From positions 1,798,001 through 1,862,000 of the forward strand of contig OY723269.1 in NCBI GenBank assembly GCA_963210315.1: DNA of 64,000 nucleotides. Direction: 5' to 3'. Below the pieces are notes generated by a model that had not been told where the DNA came from, made no database searches, and saw only the letters and a program-made list of their open reading frames with translations. This DNA comes from Rhynchopus euleeides (Eukaryota > Euglenozoa > Diplonemea > Diplonemida > Diplonemidae). Positions 52,835 through 62,957 of the stretch are shown here, in pieces (position 1 is the first letter of the stretch; each line of letters opens with the position of its first letter). Made by a program: the position numbers and the translations under genes.

Positions 52835-52848
52835 ACACCCTCCCGCAG
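52835..52848 (+). promoter_or_regulatory. Splice-acceptor-like site before the 52865 ORF
   Basis: GCGACACCCTCCCGCAG ends at 52848, 16 nt before the ATG at 52865. Confidence 0.45.
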
Positions 52849-52864
52849 GTGGGGTGGTGGAACA

Positions 52865-53170
52865 ATGGAGCTGGGCCACAAGAATGTCGTGCTGCACAGC
52901 CCACAGCCCCCGCAGGCAAAGCACCGGCGGGGCCCGCAGGAGGTGTTGGACGAGATGGCGGGGCTGACGGCGGAGCTCGAGGTGGCTGAGCCGGTGCCTG
53001 CTGAGGGTTTCCGCAGCGCAGCGGTTGTGGCGCGGCAGGAGGCGATGCTTGGCACGCCGTCGGAGATGCGCCAGCCCTTCCCACACACACCCCTGCTGCA
53101 GGTCGCTGATTTGTATGCCGCAGCCAGCGGCGTGCCAGCCCCGCGGTTACAGGCGACCCGCCCACATTGA
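52865..53170 (+). CDS. Small unknown protein, 101 aa
   Basis: The ATG at 52865 follows an acceptor-like CCCTCCCGCAG by 16 nt. The product has a Pro/Lys/Arg-rich start, an acidic amphipathic helix (VLDEMAGLTAELEVAEPVP) and a short ordered stretch (LLQVADLYAAASG). It has no signal peptide and no known motif. Its third-position bias toward G/C resembles neighbouring genes, which is the main support beyond the acceptor site. Confidence 0.5.
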   Translation: MELGHKNVVLHSPQPPQAKHRRGPQEVLDEMAGLTAELEVAEPVPAEGFRSAAVVARQEAMLGTPSEMRQPFPHTPLLQVADLYAAASGVPAPRLQATRPH

Positions 53171-53579
53171 GCCCGCGACAGGTCACCGCACGGCGCTTCG
53201 TCATTCCTGGCGCAGCTTATGCAGGCAGCCGCGGGTGGCAGGTTACAAGGTTACACAAGTGGAAAGCTGTTGCCTGCATGTTGGGAACCTCTGTTCCCCA
53301 CCGGCACGCACGCCCCGGGGTGGTGCTTTAGGTGAGACAACATCACAAACGTCTTTATTTGAGAGTGGCTTTCTGGAAGAACCTGCGTTTTTCCAGCAAA
53401 ATCAACTCTCTCGGCGGCTTTGGCAAGCCGCCCACTCCAACTTCACGGGACAGATAATCCACCCCTCTAGCTGCGCCATGCTTTGAAGCACCCCCCTCCC
53501 CCCTCCCCCCCCCCCCCCCCCCCCGGTGGCATTAGTGTTCGCCACCCTCACCTCACCTCACCCCCTGCACCCCCCACAC

Positions 53580-53599
53580 CCCCACATGCTTGCCTGCAG
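53580..53599 (+). promoter_or_regulatory. Splice-acceptor-like site before the cyclase gene
   Basis: CCCACATGCTTGCCTGCAG ends at 53599, 36 nt before the ATG at 53636. An out-of-frame ATG at 53601 would open a 39-codon upstream ORF overlapping the main start. Confidence 0.5.
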
Positions 53600-53635
53600 G
53601 ATGCGGGCACCCCACCCGCCACACGGGGCGCGGCG

Positions 53636-56600
53636 ATGTCAGCATTCCTGCTGCTATTGCGGTGCACCGCCACACTCGGCGGTGTCCCTGAGTGCCACGC
53701 CTACCTCAACGAGTGCATGAAAACATACAACCCACGCTTTGCGGACCTCGTCAACGCCCGCCGCGAGGGGGATTCCTCCGTGGTGCGCAACGTGCGGGAG
53801 AACCAAGATGAATTCTGCGATCTCGACAACTGGGTTAAGCGCAGCGAGGTCTGCGGCCCCTGCGCCTACACATTTGAGTTCACATCTGGCGTCCCGCAGA
53901 GATACACCGGGGTGCAGCACTGCATCGGATACACGGCGAAATCCCCTTACATCGAGGACTCCAACCTGGACATCGCAAGCCCATACAACGGCAGGGAGAT
54001 GCGCGTCGTGACACACCCACCCGGGGGCGGCTGCAGCACTGCGGATTACGGCGGGGCCAACCTGACGGACACCATCGCATTCTACAACTTCATGGAGTCT
54101 TTCGGGTGCGGCGGAGGCTATGCCGGCGGGGCTCGCATCCACCGCCAGCTGGGGAACAGGCTCTCCGTCGTGATGTACACCTTCCACAACAGGAAGACCG
54201 AGGGGGAGATGCCACACCTCCGCCCCTCCTCCCGAGGCATCGAGGACGTCGTGCTGATGCAGGCCCTCGGGGGGGCGAACGACCTCCCTATACTAAGCCT
54301 CCTCCGAGCCGCACCCCTGGGGGAGCAGGTGAGGGGCAAGATAACCTACCACTGCGGCGAGGGCCAGCCGCGGGGGAACCCACCGGCAGCCGACCTGTCG
54401 CAGTACGGGGGTGGGTCGTGCCCGTGGATTGTGAAGCCGGGGGATTGCGGGTTGCACCCCGACCCCGCGAAGAGGCTGTGCCTCGATTGCCCGCTGGTGA
54501 TGAGCGACGCTCTCACCGGGGAGGAGCTCGCCTGCCTGTGGGAGCCTGACCTCCGCCCGATGCGCAGCCACAACAGCATGGCGGAGGCGCTGGCCTGGCC
54601 TCTGCGGGAGAAGGTACTCTACATCAACAGGGACGCCCTCCCCACGCCAGACCACCTGTGCGACTTTGAGGCATGGGATGCCGACCTCTATCGGGGAAGG
54701 ATCGTCGCCTTTACCCCCCCGATGACCTCACTGGTGTGCAGCAGGCGTGACTACGCATTCCACATGATGCGCGTGGGGGTGCGCGCCTGGATCCTGCCCG
54801 GGTTCCGGTTGCAAGGGGAGGGGCAAAACGTGCGGCTGCCCATCGGGTGCGTTCTGAGCCCGTCCGCCGGGACTTCGATCCGGAGCAGGTTTGCCGACAA
54901 GGGGGTGCAGGTGGGGCCATTCGTGTATGAAGTGGATCTCGAGTTCCGCGTGCCGGAGGCACCGCCGCCGAGCAACACCACGGCCCCACCGAAGAGGATG
55001 CGGCGTGACGTGACTGTTGACACAGAGCTTCCTGACCTGATGGAGGATCCTGTCGCTGTTCTGGGGGCGGTGATGATCCCCGTCGCCCTGATTGCGATTG
55101 TGGCGAAGCTTGTGTCGGCGCGTGCAAGGTCTGTACCTCTGCCTCCGGCGCGTGGCGTGCCTCTGGGGCTGACTGCGATACTGCTGTCCGCTGTGCTGTC
55201 GGTTATCCTGGTGTCGGTGACCTTCCTGCTGGCCCGTGCCGCAGGGGCAGATGCGGAGGAGGCACAGAAGCTCAATAAGGATGAGGCTGTGCAGGTGATG
55301 GTGATGCGCGAGAGTGCGATCATGAATGGCCTTACGAGCCTCTATCTGAAGACTGCGGGGAACACGCTTTTTGTTGCGTTCTCTGCGATTCTGGGGCGTA
55401 TGGAAGAGGATATTGGCGTGGCAAAGTCGTTCGCGTCGTTCGGCGACGAGGAGGAGACGTACGACAACTGGCACAGGCGTTTTCAAAACGTCCTCATCGC
55501 GAGGCAGAACAAAGGAGGCACATCCACGACAACCGGGGTGCAGCTGCAGATGTACGTCAATGGGTGGTATTTCGACGAGCTGGGTGTGGAGAACGACCCC
55601 GCCGCGCCCATGCTGAATGGGACGGAGGTGCCGCTGCGCGTGTCGAACCAGCCCCTCCTCCACCCGCTGTGGCACCAGTTATCTGCGACCCATTTTGACT
55701 CTTCCGTGTATGACCCCTTCAAGCGGCTGTGGTGGACTGACCTTCCCGTCGCCGACGTCTTCGCGCTCGAAAATCATCCGCATTTCTCCCCGAAGCTGTC
55801 GCTGCAGCTGTATCTGGGTGAGTACCAAGTCATCAGTAGAGTCGCCGAAGACACCCAGGGCACGGTGAATGCCCCGTACCTGACAGGCACGGTTTCGATG
55901 AGGGGGCGCGGCTTTGGGGTTGCGTCTGTCCCTGCAGACTACCTGGCCAACATGATGAAGGCGGCCATCGCCTCCGAAGCTGTGCGCAGCCCGCTTGCGG
56001 AGAACATGACTTTCGTCGTGCACACAGAAGATGGGGTGATCATCACCGCCGACATCGACAGGCATGATGCGTGGCGCACTGTCGACCACTACGGCGACCT
56101 CTTGAGGGGTGGCACGCAGCGCGGCTTCCAGCTGTTCACGCTGTTCGACTCCCTGCAGTGGGAGTTCAATGCCTACGCGCACTTCGTGCTGTCGAAGCAC
56201 GGGCGGCTGGATGCGAAGGATGAGAGCGGGGAGGTGATCGTGGACACCTTCACCGCAGGCACCCACTACCGGGGGCACCGCACGGAGTGGATGCACTTCC
56301 CCTTCGACGGTGCGGTGGCGGAGACGGGGTGGCACGTGTGGGACACCTGGATGGTGTGCCAGGGGGGCGGGGCAGGGTGCTCCCGCTTCGAGAATGGGCA
56401 CGCGGGCCACAAGACAGGGCAGTCTCTGTACCTCGACGGGACCGGGGAGGTGCGTGTGTCGCCGTACCTCACGCAGCGTGTGCCGCGTGTGGCACAGCGA
56501 CGTGTGGGCGGTGTGGCGGGGTACCAGAGTACGCTGGACTACTACAACCACACCCTGCCGTGGGGCGGGGTGTCTGACGTGATTGTGACGCAGCGCAACC

Positions 56601-58867
56601 TGCGCCCCAGTGTGCAGGGCGAGCGGTGGCAGCCTGTGGTGCGGGACAGAGTGTTCCACAAGAGCGACTACAGCGTCTCGGTGTGGGTGCGTCGTGCGGC
56701 ACCAGGCAACAAGGGAACCATCTTTACAGACTCCCTGAGCCCCGAGGCGAACCTGCGTGTGTATGAAGACGGGTCTGTGGTGATCTCCATCATCTCCTAC
56801 GGCTGCCGCACGGCACCTCTGCGCGACCTCACTGCAGGCAAGTGGGCCTTCCTGGCCCTGACTGTCCGCTTTGCACGGCGCAGGCAGGTTGGCTTCTGCA
56901 CTGTGTATCTCGACGGCAAGCGGCGGACGAAGAGCCCGTTAGGCACGCTGGCTCTGCCCTACGTCGCCCACAACTATACCATCGGGCATGGCTTCACAGG
57001 GCACATCCAAGACCTGCGCGTGCACAACGAAACGCTGTCGTCTCACCAGATCAGGGCCCTGATAGCGACAGGTGACGCCAAATCGATGCCGCAGTCGAAA
57101 TTGACCTTCGCACTCCATACAGCGTCACAGGCGATGTCCCTCGCGAGGCCCAACAAGCAGTCTATGATGGCAGTGATCTTGCCGCAGGAGGATATCGTGC
57201 GCGAGTCGGAGGCAAATTCGGCGAGGATGACACGGGTCATCTCGCAGCAGGACAGGATAACGCAGGACAACCTGCAACGCAAGCACACGGCGCTTGGGCT
57301 TCTGATCAGCGGGGTCGCCCTCTTCGGAATCCTGGTCACCATCACCTTCCATTTGTTCCTGGCACGGCCCTTCGCACTCTTCGCGCGTGAGATCTTGCGC
57401 GTTTCGCAGGCCGATGTCGAGGGCATCGTGAAGATGCAGGAGAACAGCTCGCTGCTCCAGGAGATCAACATCATGGGCGGGGCGATAAACCAGCTGGTGG
57501 ATAACATGCGCGAATACAAGACCTTCATGCCGGACGCAATCTTCGAACCCTCCCCGCCGATACAACAGGTGTCTCTTCATGAGGCGCCCGGGCTGGCGAC
57601 AGGGCAGGCCGCTGTTGTCTTCACCGACATCAGCGGCTCCACTGCCCTGTGGGAGCTGTGCCCCGAGGCGATGGCCGCATCCCTGCGCATCCACAACGCG
57701 ACAGTGCGTGACGTGATCCATACCTGCGGCGGGTACGAAGTCAAGACCATCGGCGATGCCTTCATGGTGGCCTTCCCCGACCTCTCCACAGCTGTGCAGT
57801 TCTCGCTGGAGGCACAGGAGGCTCTGGGGCGCGCGGCATGGCCTGAAGACCTTTTGGAGCTACCTCAGTGCAGGCGGGACATAAAGACAGGGTACCGCGG
57901 GCTGCGTGTGCGCATGGGTTGTGCTGCAGGCGCTGTAACGGTGGAGCTCAATGCCGTGCTGCAGCACTACGACTACTTCGGGCCGACGGTGAACCGCGCA
58001 GCACGCCTGGAGTCACACGGGCAGGGAGGCGGTGTGGTCGTCGAGACGGAAGTGGCTTCCAAGCTGCCCAACGCGCAGTTGGGGCATGCCGTGTCCGTGA
58101 CGCTGGGCACACACACCCTGAAGGGGATCCAGCAGGCGGTGTCGCTGTCGCTGCTGGTCCCGCAGAGCCTTGGGCAGGCCCTCGAGGATAATAATAATAA
58201 GGTGGACAACCCTTTGGCGCGCGCCGACAGCGTGTCGTGCAGCGCCTCCAGCAGCAGTTCCACACGCAGCCGTCACAACACTCTTGTGGAGCATCTGCTG
58301 GAAATCAAGGCTGCCACCGTGGGCTTCATCGACGTGGTGCTGTACGACGGGCTGAGCGTCGACCTGACGGCACAGGCAAACCTGCAGATGTCGCGTGTCA
58401 TCACAGGTCTGGGGAGGACTGACGGGCGCCTAGTGAATGTGTGTGGGACGGCTGTGCTGGTGTCGTGGAATGTGATATCGCCCTGCAGCGGCCACATCGA
58501 GGGGGCGCTGCGATTTGCCGTGATCATGGGCGTGGGGCAGCAGAAAATGCCCTGCGGCCTGTGCTGTGGGAAGGCCTACTCGGGGTCCATCGGGACGAAG
58601 GGGCGGCGCTTCGTGACGGCTGTAGGCCGGTGTGTTCAGATCAGCTTCACCGCCTTCGCAAGCGCACAGAGGGACGGGAAGGGACTGATGCTGGCCACTG
58701 ATGACAGCGCCGTGTCCTCGGCCCTTGTCGATCGCAACCTTGCTATGCCTGCTGGGCAGATCAGCACTGGTGCCCAACCCTGTCCGGTGTACGAGGTGGA
58801 CTGTGCAGCGGTGAGCAGCCGGCTGCCCCATTCCAAGCATGGCCTTTTCGGTCGAGAAGACGACTAA
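53636..58867 (+). CDS. Receptor-type class III adenylate cyclase, 1743 aa
   Basis: The start at 53636 gives a signal-peptide-like N-terminus (MSAFLLLLRCTATLGG). Residues about 25-470 form a Cys-rich ectodomain. Membrane spans lie near 472-493 and 510-535. Residues about 545-1000 form an extracellular Cache-like sensor region. Residues about 1010-1145 are a LamG/concanavalin-like domain (SVWVRRAAPGNKGTIFTD, GFTGHIQDLRVHNETL). A span at about 1218-1243 leads into a HAMP-like linker. The catalytic domain (about 1325-1500) has metal-binding Asp1331 (FTDIS) and Asp1374 (IGDAF), adenine-selecting Lys1370 and Asp1446, and transition-state Asn1453 and Arg1457. This pattern predicts adenylate rather than guanylate cyclase. 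Residues about 1557-1695 look like a second, degenerate cyclase domain lacking the metal motifs. It likely converts ATP to cAMP at the surface membrane in response to a ligand. Confidence 0.92.
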   Translation: MSAFLLLLRCTATLGGVPECHAYLNECMKTYNPRFADLVNARREGDSSVVRNVRENQDEFCDLDNWVKRSEVCGPCAYTFEFTSGVPQRYTGVQHCIGYTAKSPYIEDSNLDIASPYNGREMRVVTHPPGGGCSTADYGGANLTDTIAFYNFMESFGCGGGYAGGARIHRQLGNRLSVVMYTFHNRKTEGEMPHLRPSSRGIEDVVLMQALGGANDLPILSLLRAAPLGEQVRGKITYHCGEGQPRGNPPAADLSQYGGGSCPWIVKPGDCGLHPDPAKRLCLDCPLVMSDALTGEELACLWEPDLRPMRSHNSMAEALAWPLREKVLYINRDALPTPDHLCDFEAWDADLYRGRIVAFTPPMTSLVCSRRDYAFHMMRVGVRAWILPGFRLQGEGQNVRLPIGCVLSPSAGTSIRSRFADKGVQVGPFVYEVDLEFRVPEAPPPSNTTAPPKRMRRDVTVDTELPDLMEDPVAVLGAVMIPVALIAIVAKLVSARARSVPLPPARGVPLGLTAILLSAVLSVILVSVTFLLARAAGADAEEAQKLNKDEAVQVMVMRESAIMNGLTSLYLKTAGNTLFVAFSAILGRMEEDIGVAKSFASFGDEEETYDNWHRRFQNVLIARQNKGGTSTTTGVQLQMYVNGWYFDELGVENDPAAPMLNGTEVPLRVSNQPLLHPLWHQLSATHFDSSVYDPFKRLWWTDLPVADVFALENHPHFSPKLSLQLYLGEYQVISRVAEDTQGTVNAPYLTGTVSMRGRGFGVASVPADYLANMMKAAIASEAVRSPLAENMTFVVHTEDGVIITADIDRHDAWRTVDHYGDLLRGGTQRGFQLFTLFDSLQWEFNAYAHFVLSKHGRLDAKDESGEVIVDTFTAGTHYRGHRTEWMHFPFDGAVAETGWHVWDTWMVCQGGGAGCSRFENGHAGHKTGQSLYLDGTGEVRVSPYLTQRVPRVAQRRVGGVAGYQSTLDYYNHTLPWGGVSDVIVTQRNLRPSVQGERWQPVVRDRVFHKSDYSVSVWVRRAAPGNKGTIFTDSLSPEANLRVYEDGSVVISIISYGCRTAPLRDLTAGKWAFLALTVRFARRRQVGFCTVYLDGKRRTKSPLGTLALPYVAHNYTIGHGFTGHIQDLRVHNETLSSHQIRALIATGDAKSMPQSKLTFALHTASQAMSLARPNKQSMMAVILPQEDIVRESEANSARMTRVISQQDRITQDNLQRKHTALGLLISGVALFGILVTITFHLFLARPFALFAREILRVSQADVEGIVKMQENSSLLQEINIMGGAINQLVDNMREYKTFMPDAIFEPSPPIQQVSLHEAPGLATGQAAVVFTDISGSTALWELCPEAMAASLRIHNATVRDVIHTCGGYEVKTIGDAFMVAFPDLSTAVQFSLEAQEALGRAAWPEDLLELPQCRRDIKTGYRGLRVRMGCAAGAVTVELNAVLQHYDYFGPTVNRAARLESHGQGGGVVVETEVASKLPNAQLGHAVSVTLGTHTLKGIQQAVSLSLLVPQSLGQALEDNNNKVDNPLARADSVSCSASSSSSTRSRHNTLVEHLLEIKAATVGFIDVVLYDGLSVDLTAQANLQMSRVITGLGRTDGRLVNVCGTAVLVSWNVISPCSGHIEGALRFAVIMGVGQQKMPCGLCCGKAYSGSIGTKGRRFVTAVGRCVQISFTAFASAQRDGKGLMLATDDSAVSSALVDRNLAMPAGQISTGAQPCPVYEVDCAAVSSRLPHSKHGLFGREDD

Positions 58868-60221
58868 GTTTGGTGGCGAAGCAACAAAACAAGATCGGGT
58901 CCACAGTTCCCTGCGCTGTGATGACAACACAGGCCGAGCATAGCACTGTATGTCAGACAACCTGCATATCAAGTGAAGGGAGATCATCCCTGTGCTTCCT
59001 TCTACTTCTGCTTCAGTACCCCTCCGCTCCAATACCCCCGTGTTGAGTGACACGTGTCGAAAGTGTTCCATCTCACATACTGCAAGAGCGTTTGCCTTCT
59101 CAGGCTCATCGTCTTGTGGGTTCCTCCTCAGAGTATCGGTCTGAAGCCGGCTCCAGCGGGTCCACGACTCCTGTGGGCTGAAATGTTCGATTTCTGTTTG
59201 AAAACTTGGATCATGATCAATGCGAGCCAGCACTTCCCGATGCAGTGGACAGGAGCTCTAGAATACACGCAGGGTACTGCAAGACCTCACTGAAGAAGTC
59301 TGATACTTCCTGGATTTACTGATACTTTCCGGATCCAGTGCGTTCCACGAGTTTGTGTGGGGCAGTGCTGCCTTAGCGTGGGGTTTCTTGGCAGCCTCTT
59401 GGGTGAGGGCCGCTGGCTGGTTCTTCTGGCCGCGCGGTACATTGTCTATTTCCCTCTTCATTTTCCTGTTCTGTCACCTGCATGCAATGAAGGGGGAAAC
59501 GAATCACACCAGATCAGCACCTGCAGCGATCAGCGTCAGGCAGTGCCTGATGCACGAAAAGATGCCTCCCGTTGGATGGCGGAGTTGGGGTGTGCGTGTC
59601 CCGCCAATCTCTCATAACGTTTGTGCAGACTGTGCCATTTTCTTGCAGACACGCAGTGTATTTGGAAAGCAGACGGCGCCCCAGACTGCGACTCATTATC
59701 TTTCGGAGTTGTGCTCTCCTTGCTGATTTGCAGTCGCCCAGTTTTTGTTTCGTTTCGTTCACACTCTGGCTCACTGCGAGGCCAGGTTCAGGGCAGCATT
59801 CAAACATGCGAGGCATGGGCACCAGTCGTCAGAGTCGTAGACAAAGGACACTCCTGACATTATAGTTGCTCTGGCCCAGAGAGGACGGGGCCGTGTTGAC
59901 ACAGGGCGATTAACCCACCCTCCCCCTCGCCGAGTCGTGTCTGATGCCTTCTCAAGAGGCTTATCGCCAGCAGCCCGCCGACGCTTCCGCGCCTGGCGGC
60001 CTGCAGGAGATGAGGGGCGTGGTGGTGTGAGATGCCCGAGGGTCTCGTGGAGCTTTGGTGCATCCAAAAGTGGTTCTCATAACGCCCGAGCCCTGTGGGT
60101 CCATTGTATCCAGTCGGGATGAGGTGGCGCAGCATGGTGCAATCAAACACACACACACCCCACGTCCAGCTTTATTCCTGGTGCAGGCCACACCCGAGCG
60201 AGATCTGACGCCTGCCCTCCA
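58868..60221. other. Gene-free spacer downstream of the cyclase
   Basis: The sequence TGCAATGAAGGGGGAAACG (59483-59501) resembles TGCAATGAAGGAGGAAATG at 20084-20102, inside the doubtful exon there. This hints at a shared decayed repeat. Nothing else was recognised. Confidence 0.45.
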
Positions 60222-60243
60222 CCTCACACCGGCCCACCCGCAG
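60222..60243 (+). promoter_or_regulatory. Splice-acceptor-like site before the 60257 gene
   Basis: CCTCACACCGGCCCACCCGCAG ends at 60243, 13 nt before the ATG. Confidence 0.5.
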
Positions 60244-60256
60244 GGAAGGGCGGGCA

Positions 60257-61057
60257 ATGGTTACCGCCACCGACACATCAGGGATGCCTCACGGCGGTGA
60301 GGGGGGGTCAGGTTCTCGCCACCACATGGCTGGACAACGCTCCCCGAAGCAGGCTGTCAGCAAGGCACGGATGTACGACAAGGTCGACAAGGGTGTGTGG
60401 GAACGTGTGATCGGGAAGAACGTGCGCTGCGTGAGCGTCGACAGCATCCCTGCCGGGCACAGCCCCTGCAACCTGAAGTGCTTCGCGAAGTGGCGCACCC
60501 TCCCCATGCCGAAGGGCGCACAGCTGGACAGGGCCATCGATGCGATCGAGTCTCTGAACTGCACAGAACCCAAGATGATCCGATCCCAGATCGTATTCGA
60601 GGATGGAAGTCTCCTGCGGTTTCAGCGCAGCAACGTCGAAGATGCGTCGAGCCTCTTCTGCACGGGGTACTTCACCCCGCCCGCAGCGCCCTCCCTTGCT
60701 GCGGATCAGCGCAGCATCAGCGGCCCGTTGTTCATCGTGAATGACGCGGGGCACCTGCTGCACCGCAAGCCCCGGCAGAATGCATCGCACAACACGCTGT
60801 CCATACCTCCGGAGAAGGGCCTGGCGTTGTCCACCGGGTCGTGTTCCTTCAGCTTCACCCCTGTGGGGTTCATGTCGCACCAGGTGAGGCCCAACACGGT
60901 CTTTGCGGGGGTGCGTCCGGGCCTGAGGGAGACCTCGCTTGCAGCCACGCAGTTCCGCCCGCGGCCTGGGCCGACTGCGGTGCCACGGAGTAATGCATCG
61001 TGCAGGTCGTGGAGGCCGCCTCGCCCCAGAACTGCCCCAGCTGAGCGATTCGTCTGA
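60257..61057 (+). CDS. Unknown protein, 266 aa
   Basis: The ATG at 60257 follows an acceptor-like CCACCCGCAG by 13 nt; internal Met codons at 60287 and 60326 are alternatives. The first ~35 residues are flexible. Residues about 38-150 look like one ordered alpha/beta domain (VWERVIGKNVRCVSVDSIPA; IRSQIVFEDGSLLRFQRSNV). Residues 150-215 continue with GPLFIVNDAGHLLHRKP. The tail is Arg/Pro-rich and basic. There is no signal peptide or membrane span. I recognise no family. The nearest genes on the same strand are the cyclase 1.4 kb upstream and the peroxidase 1.9 kb downstream. Confidence 0.65.
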   Translation: MVTATDTSGMPHGGEGGSGSRHHMAGQRSPKQAVSKARMYDKVDKGVWERVIGKNVRCVSVDSIPAGHSPCNLKCFAKWRTLPMPKGAQLDRAIDAIESLNCTEPKMIRSQIVFEDGSLLRFQRSNVEDASSLFCTGYFTPPAAPSLAADQRSISGPLFIVNDAGHLLHRKPRQNASHNTLSIPPEKGLALSTGSCSFSFTPVGFMSHQVRPNTVFAGVRPGLRETSLAATQFRPRPGPTAVPRSNASCRSWRPPRPRTAPAERFV

Positions 61058-62925
61058 GTCAGTCGCGTAGGGGCGTTGCGTGCTCTGCGGTCGTGTCAGC
61101 AGGCCAAGTTACTGGTTGGTGCGGGGGTGGGGTGGTCGTGTTCGTGTGTAGGGCAGTCTAGGAGGCCCCGTCAGGCTTTCGCCTGGTGGGTGCGTCACAT
61201 GTGCGGGGCGCAGTGAGCCCCTGAAGGTGTTCGTTGGGGTGCATGTCCCTCCCAGTTTATATAACATGTCATGGCTTCGAAACAAGGCGCGGAAGATTGT
61301 CGTAGTATACCGATTAGCGAAGACTGCCACACGGTTCGATTTGTGTGTTGGTCGTGCGGAGCAACGAAGCGGGGGGAAGTCGCGAGGTAACGAAGGAAAT
61401 CGTACGACTGAAGCTCGAGGATTGACACCATCATCAGGCCACTTCACAGGGCCTTGAAAACAAGCGTGTGCCGGACGAAAAGTATTTCAGAGCTGTTTTT
61501 ACAGTTGCTGGACAGGGGGAGGGGTGGGGTGTTTCGACCGTCTGGAGAAAAGAAGCTGTCTGGATTTTTTATGTGTTGGCGACGCGTCGTGCGTGCGGTG
61601 GGGGCCGCTACTCAGTGCGCTCTGCATGAAGCAAATGAACCGTTTTTCGACTGTCCAAATCGCGCGATGCACTCGGCCCCCGGGGTGGTGGTGGTGGTGG
61701 TTGGTGGGGGTGGGTGGGTGGTTACTCCCCATCCGAACCCACTCTCATCACCGTTACCCCGCCCTGCTCCCCCACCCACAGGTGCAATCACTTCTCTTCT
61801 ACCTCCACTCACGCCCCCCCCCCCCCTACGTGTGCCGAATTTTGTTGACATTTACACACTTGTACCTCGGGTGTCGGGCTGCATTTGGCACCTGAACTGC
61901 CGCGTCGTTGGCCCAAAGAGGAAGAAAGCACCACTGGCACATCATGCAGCATGCAGCAGTATGTCTTCCATCTCGGTTCCCTGAACCCCATATGTGATTT
62001 GTTTCTGGTCTGCTCCTGTGCCATGCACATTACTTACGTAACATCAGACTTGTGCCGACACATACTTTCGAGTTATGGGCGATGAAGGGGAGCGGAGTCG
62101 TGAAGTAACAAGCGAGGTCGTGTGACTGAAACTTGAGGATTGTCACCTTCCAGACGCTTCACAGAGTCTCACCACAGCCTTGAGATACAAGCTTGCGCTC
62201 AATAATAAGTTTGTCCGGATCTGCGATTACACAGTTGCCGACCAGCGAAAGGAGGACGAATTTCAGGTAACATCGCCCACCAATGCGTCAAATGGAGGCA
62301 CGAGGGTGCCCGGAAGGAAGTTATTCAGCCAAACAGCCGTCTTCCTTGTTCCAGTTGCGGGCTTCCATGTTTTGGATGGTGTCTAACGAAGCTCTGCCGC
62401 AGGGGCAGGGATGCAGTCCTGATCTGCCGATTGTTCAACTTCTCTCTCCCTCAGATCCGTCTTTCACCTCACGTCTTGCATATTAACACCCCAGCTGCAA
62501 AAGCAAAGGCCCGGCTTTCTCTTGGGACTCGACACCTGTGGGAGCGTCGATGCCACTCAATATTTCGAAACCCCACCGGCTGTTCCCGCCGGGTGTCTTT
62601 CACTGAGTGCAGAGCGACGGTGCATGCTTTCCGAGGGCAACAATCATCAAACGCTGCTGTTGCTTTCGGAAAGATGCGCGAGTGTCGGGCGGGGCACCTC
62701 AGTAGGGGGCGTGTTGCTGGGAAAGGGTGAAGGGCGTGCACCGGGGAGACACCTGTGATAGCGCGGGGAAGCAACAAACCTGCCGGCACGCCGAGTGTTC
62801 GGCTTCCATGAGCACAACTGATGACAGGGCCAGCAGCCCAACAACCTGGGGGCCCATGAGCACGACACGCACCCATACCTTGCGCCCACACCACACCACA
62901 CCACGCCCCCCGCCGCAGGTTTTAC
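61058..62925. other. Gene-free 1.9-kb spacer with a diverged direct duplication
   Basis: Bases 61361-61466 and 62082-62192 share GAAG(T/C)-type blocks ending CTTGAGGATTG/CTCGAGGATTG and CCTTGA(A/G)A.ACAAGC, an old direct repeat about 720 bp apart. A GGT/GGTG run lies at 61684-61725 and a C run at 61816-61828. No convincing coding frame was seen. Confidence 0.5.
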
Positions 62926-62950
62926 CCTTTTTTACTTTCACACTCCCAGG
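62926..62950 (+). promoter_or_regulatory. Splice-acceptor-like site before the peroxidase gene
   Basis: CCCTTTTTTACTTTCACACTCCCAG ends at 62950, 7 nt before the ATG at 62958. It is one of the strongest acceptor-like sites in the window. Confidence 0.55.
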
Positions 62951-62957
62951 CCGCACC

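Noticed and set aside
53483-53635. Upstream extension of the cyclase frame
   Set aside because: It is a Pro/His run through C-rich leader sequence; the ATG at 53636 gives a signal peptide and follows an acceptor-like site.
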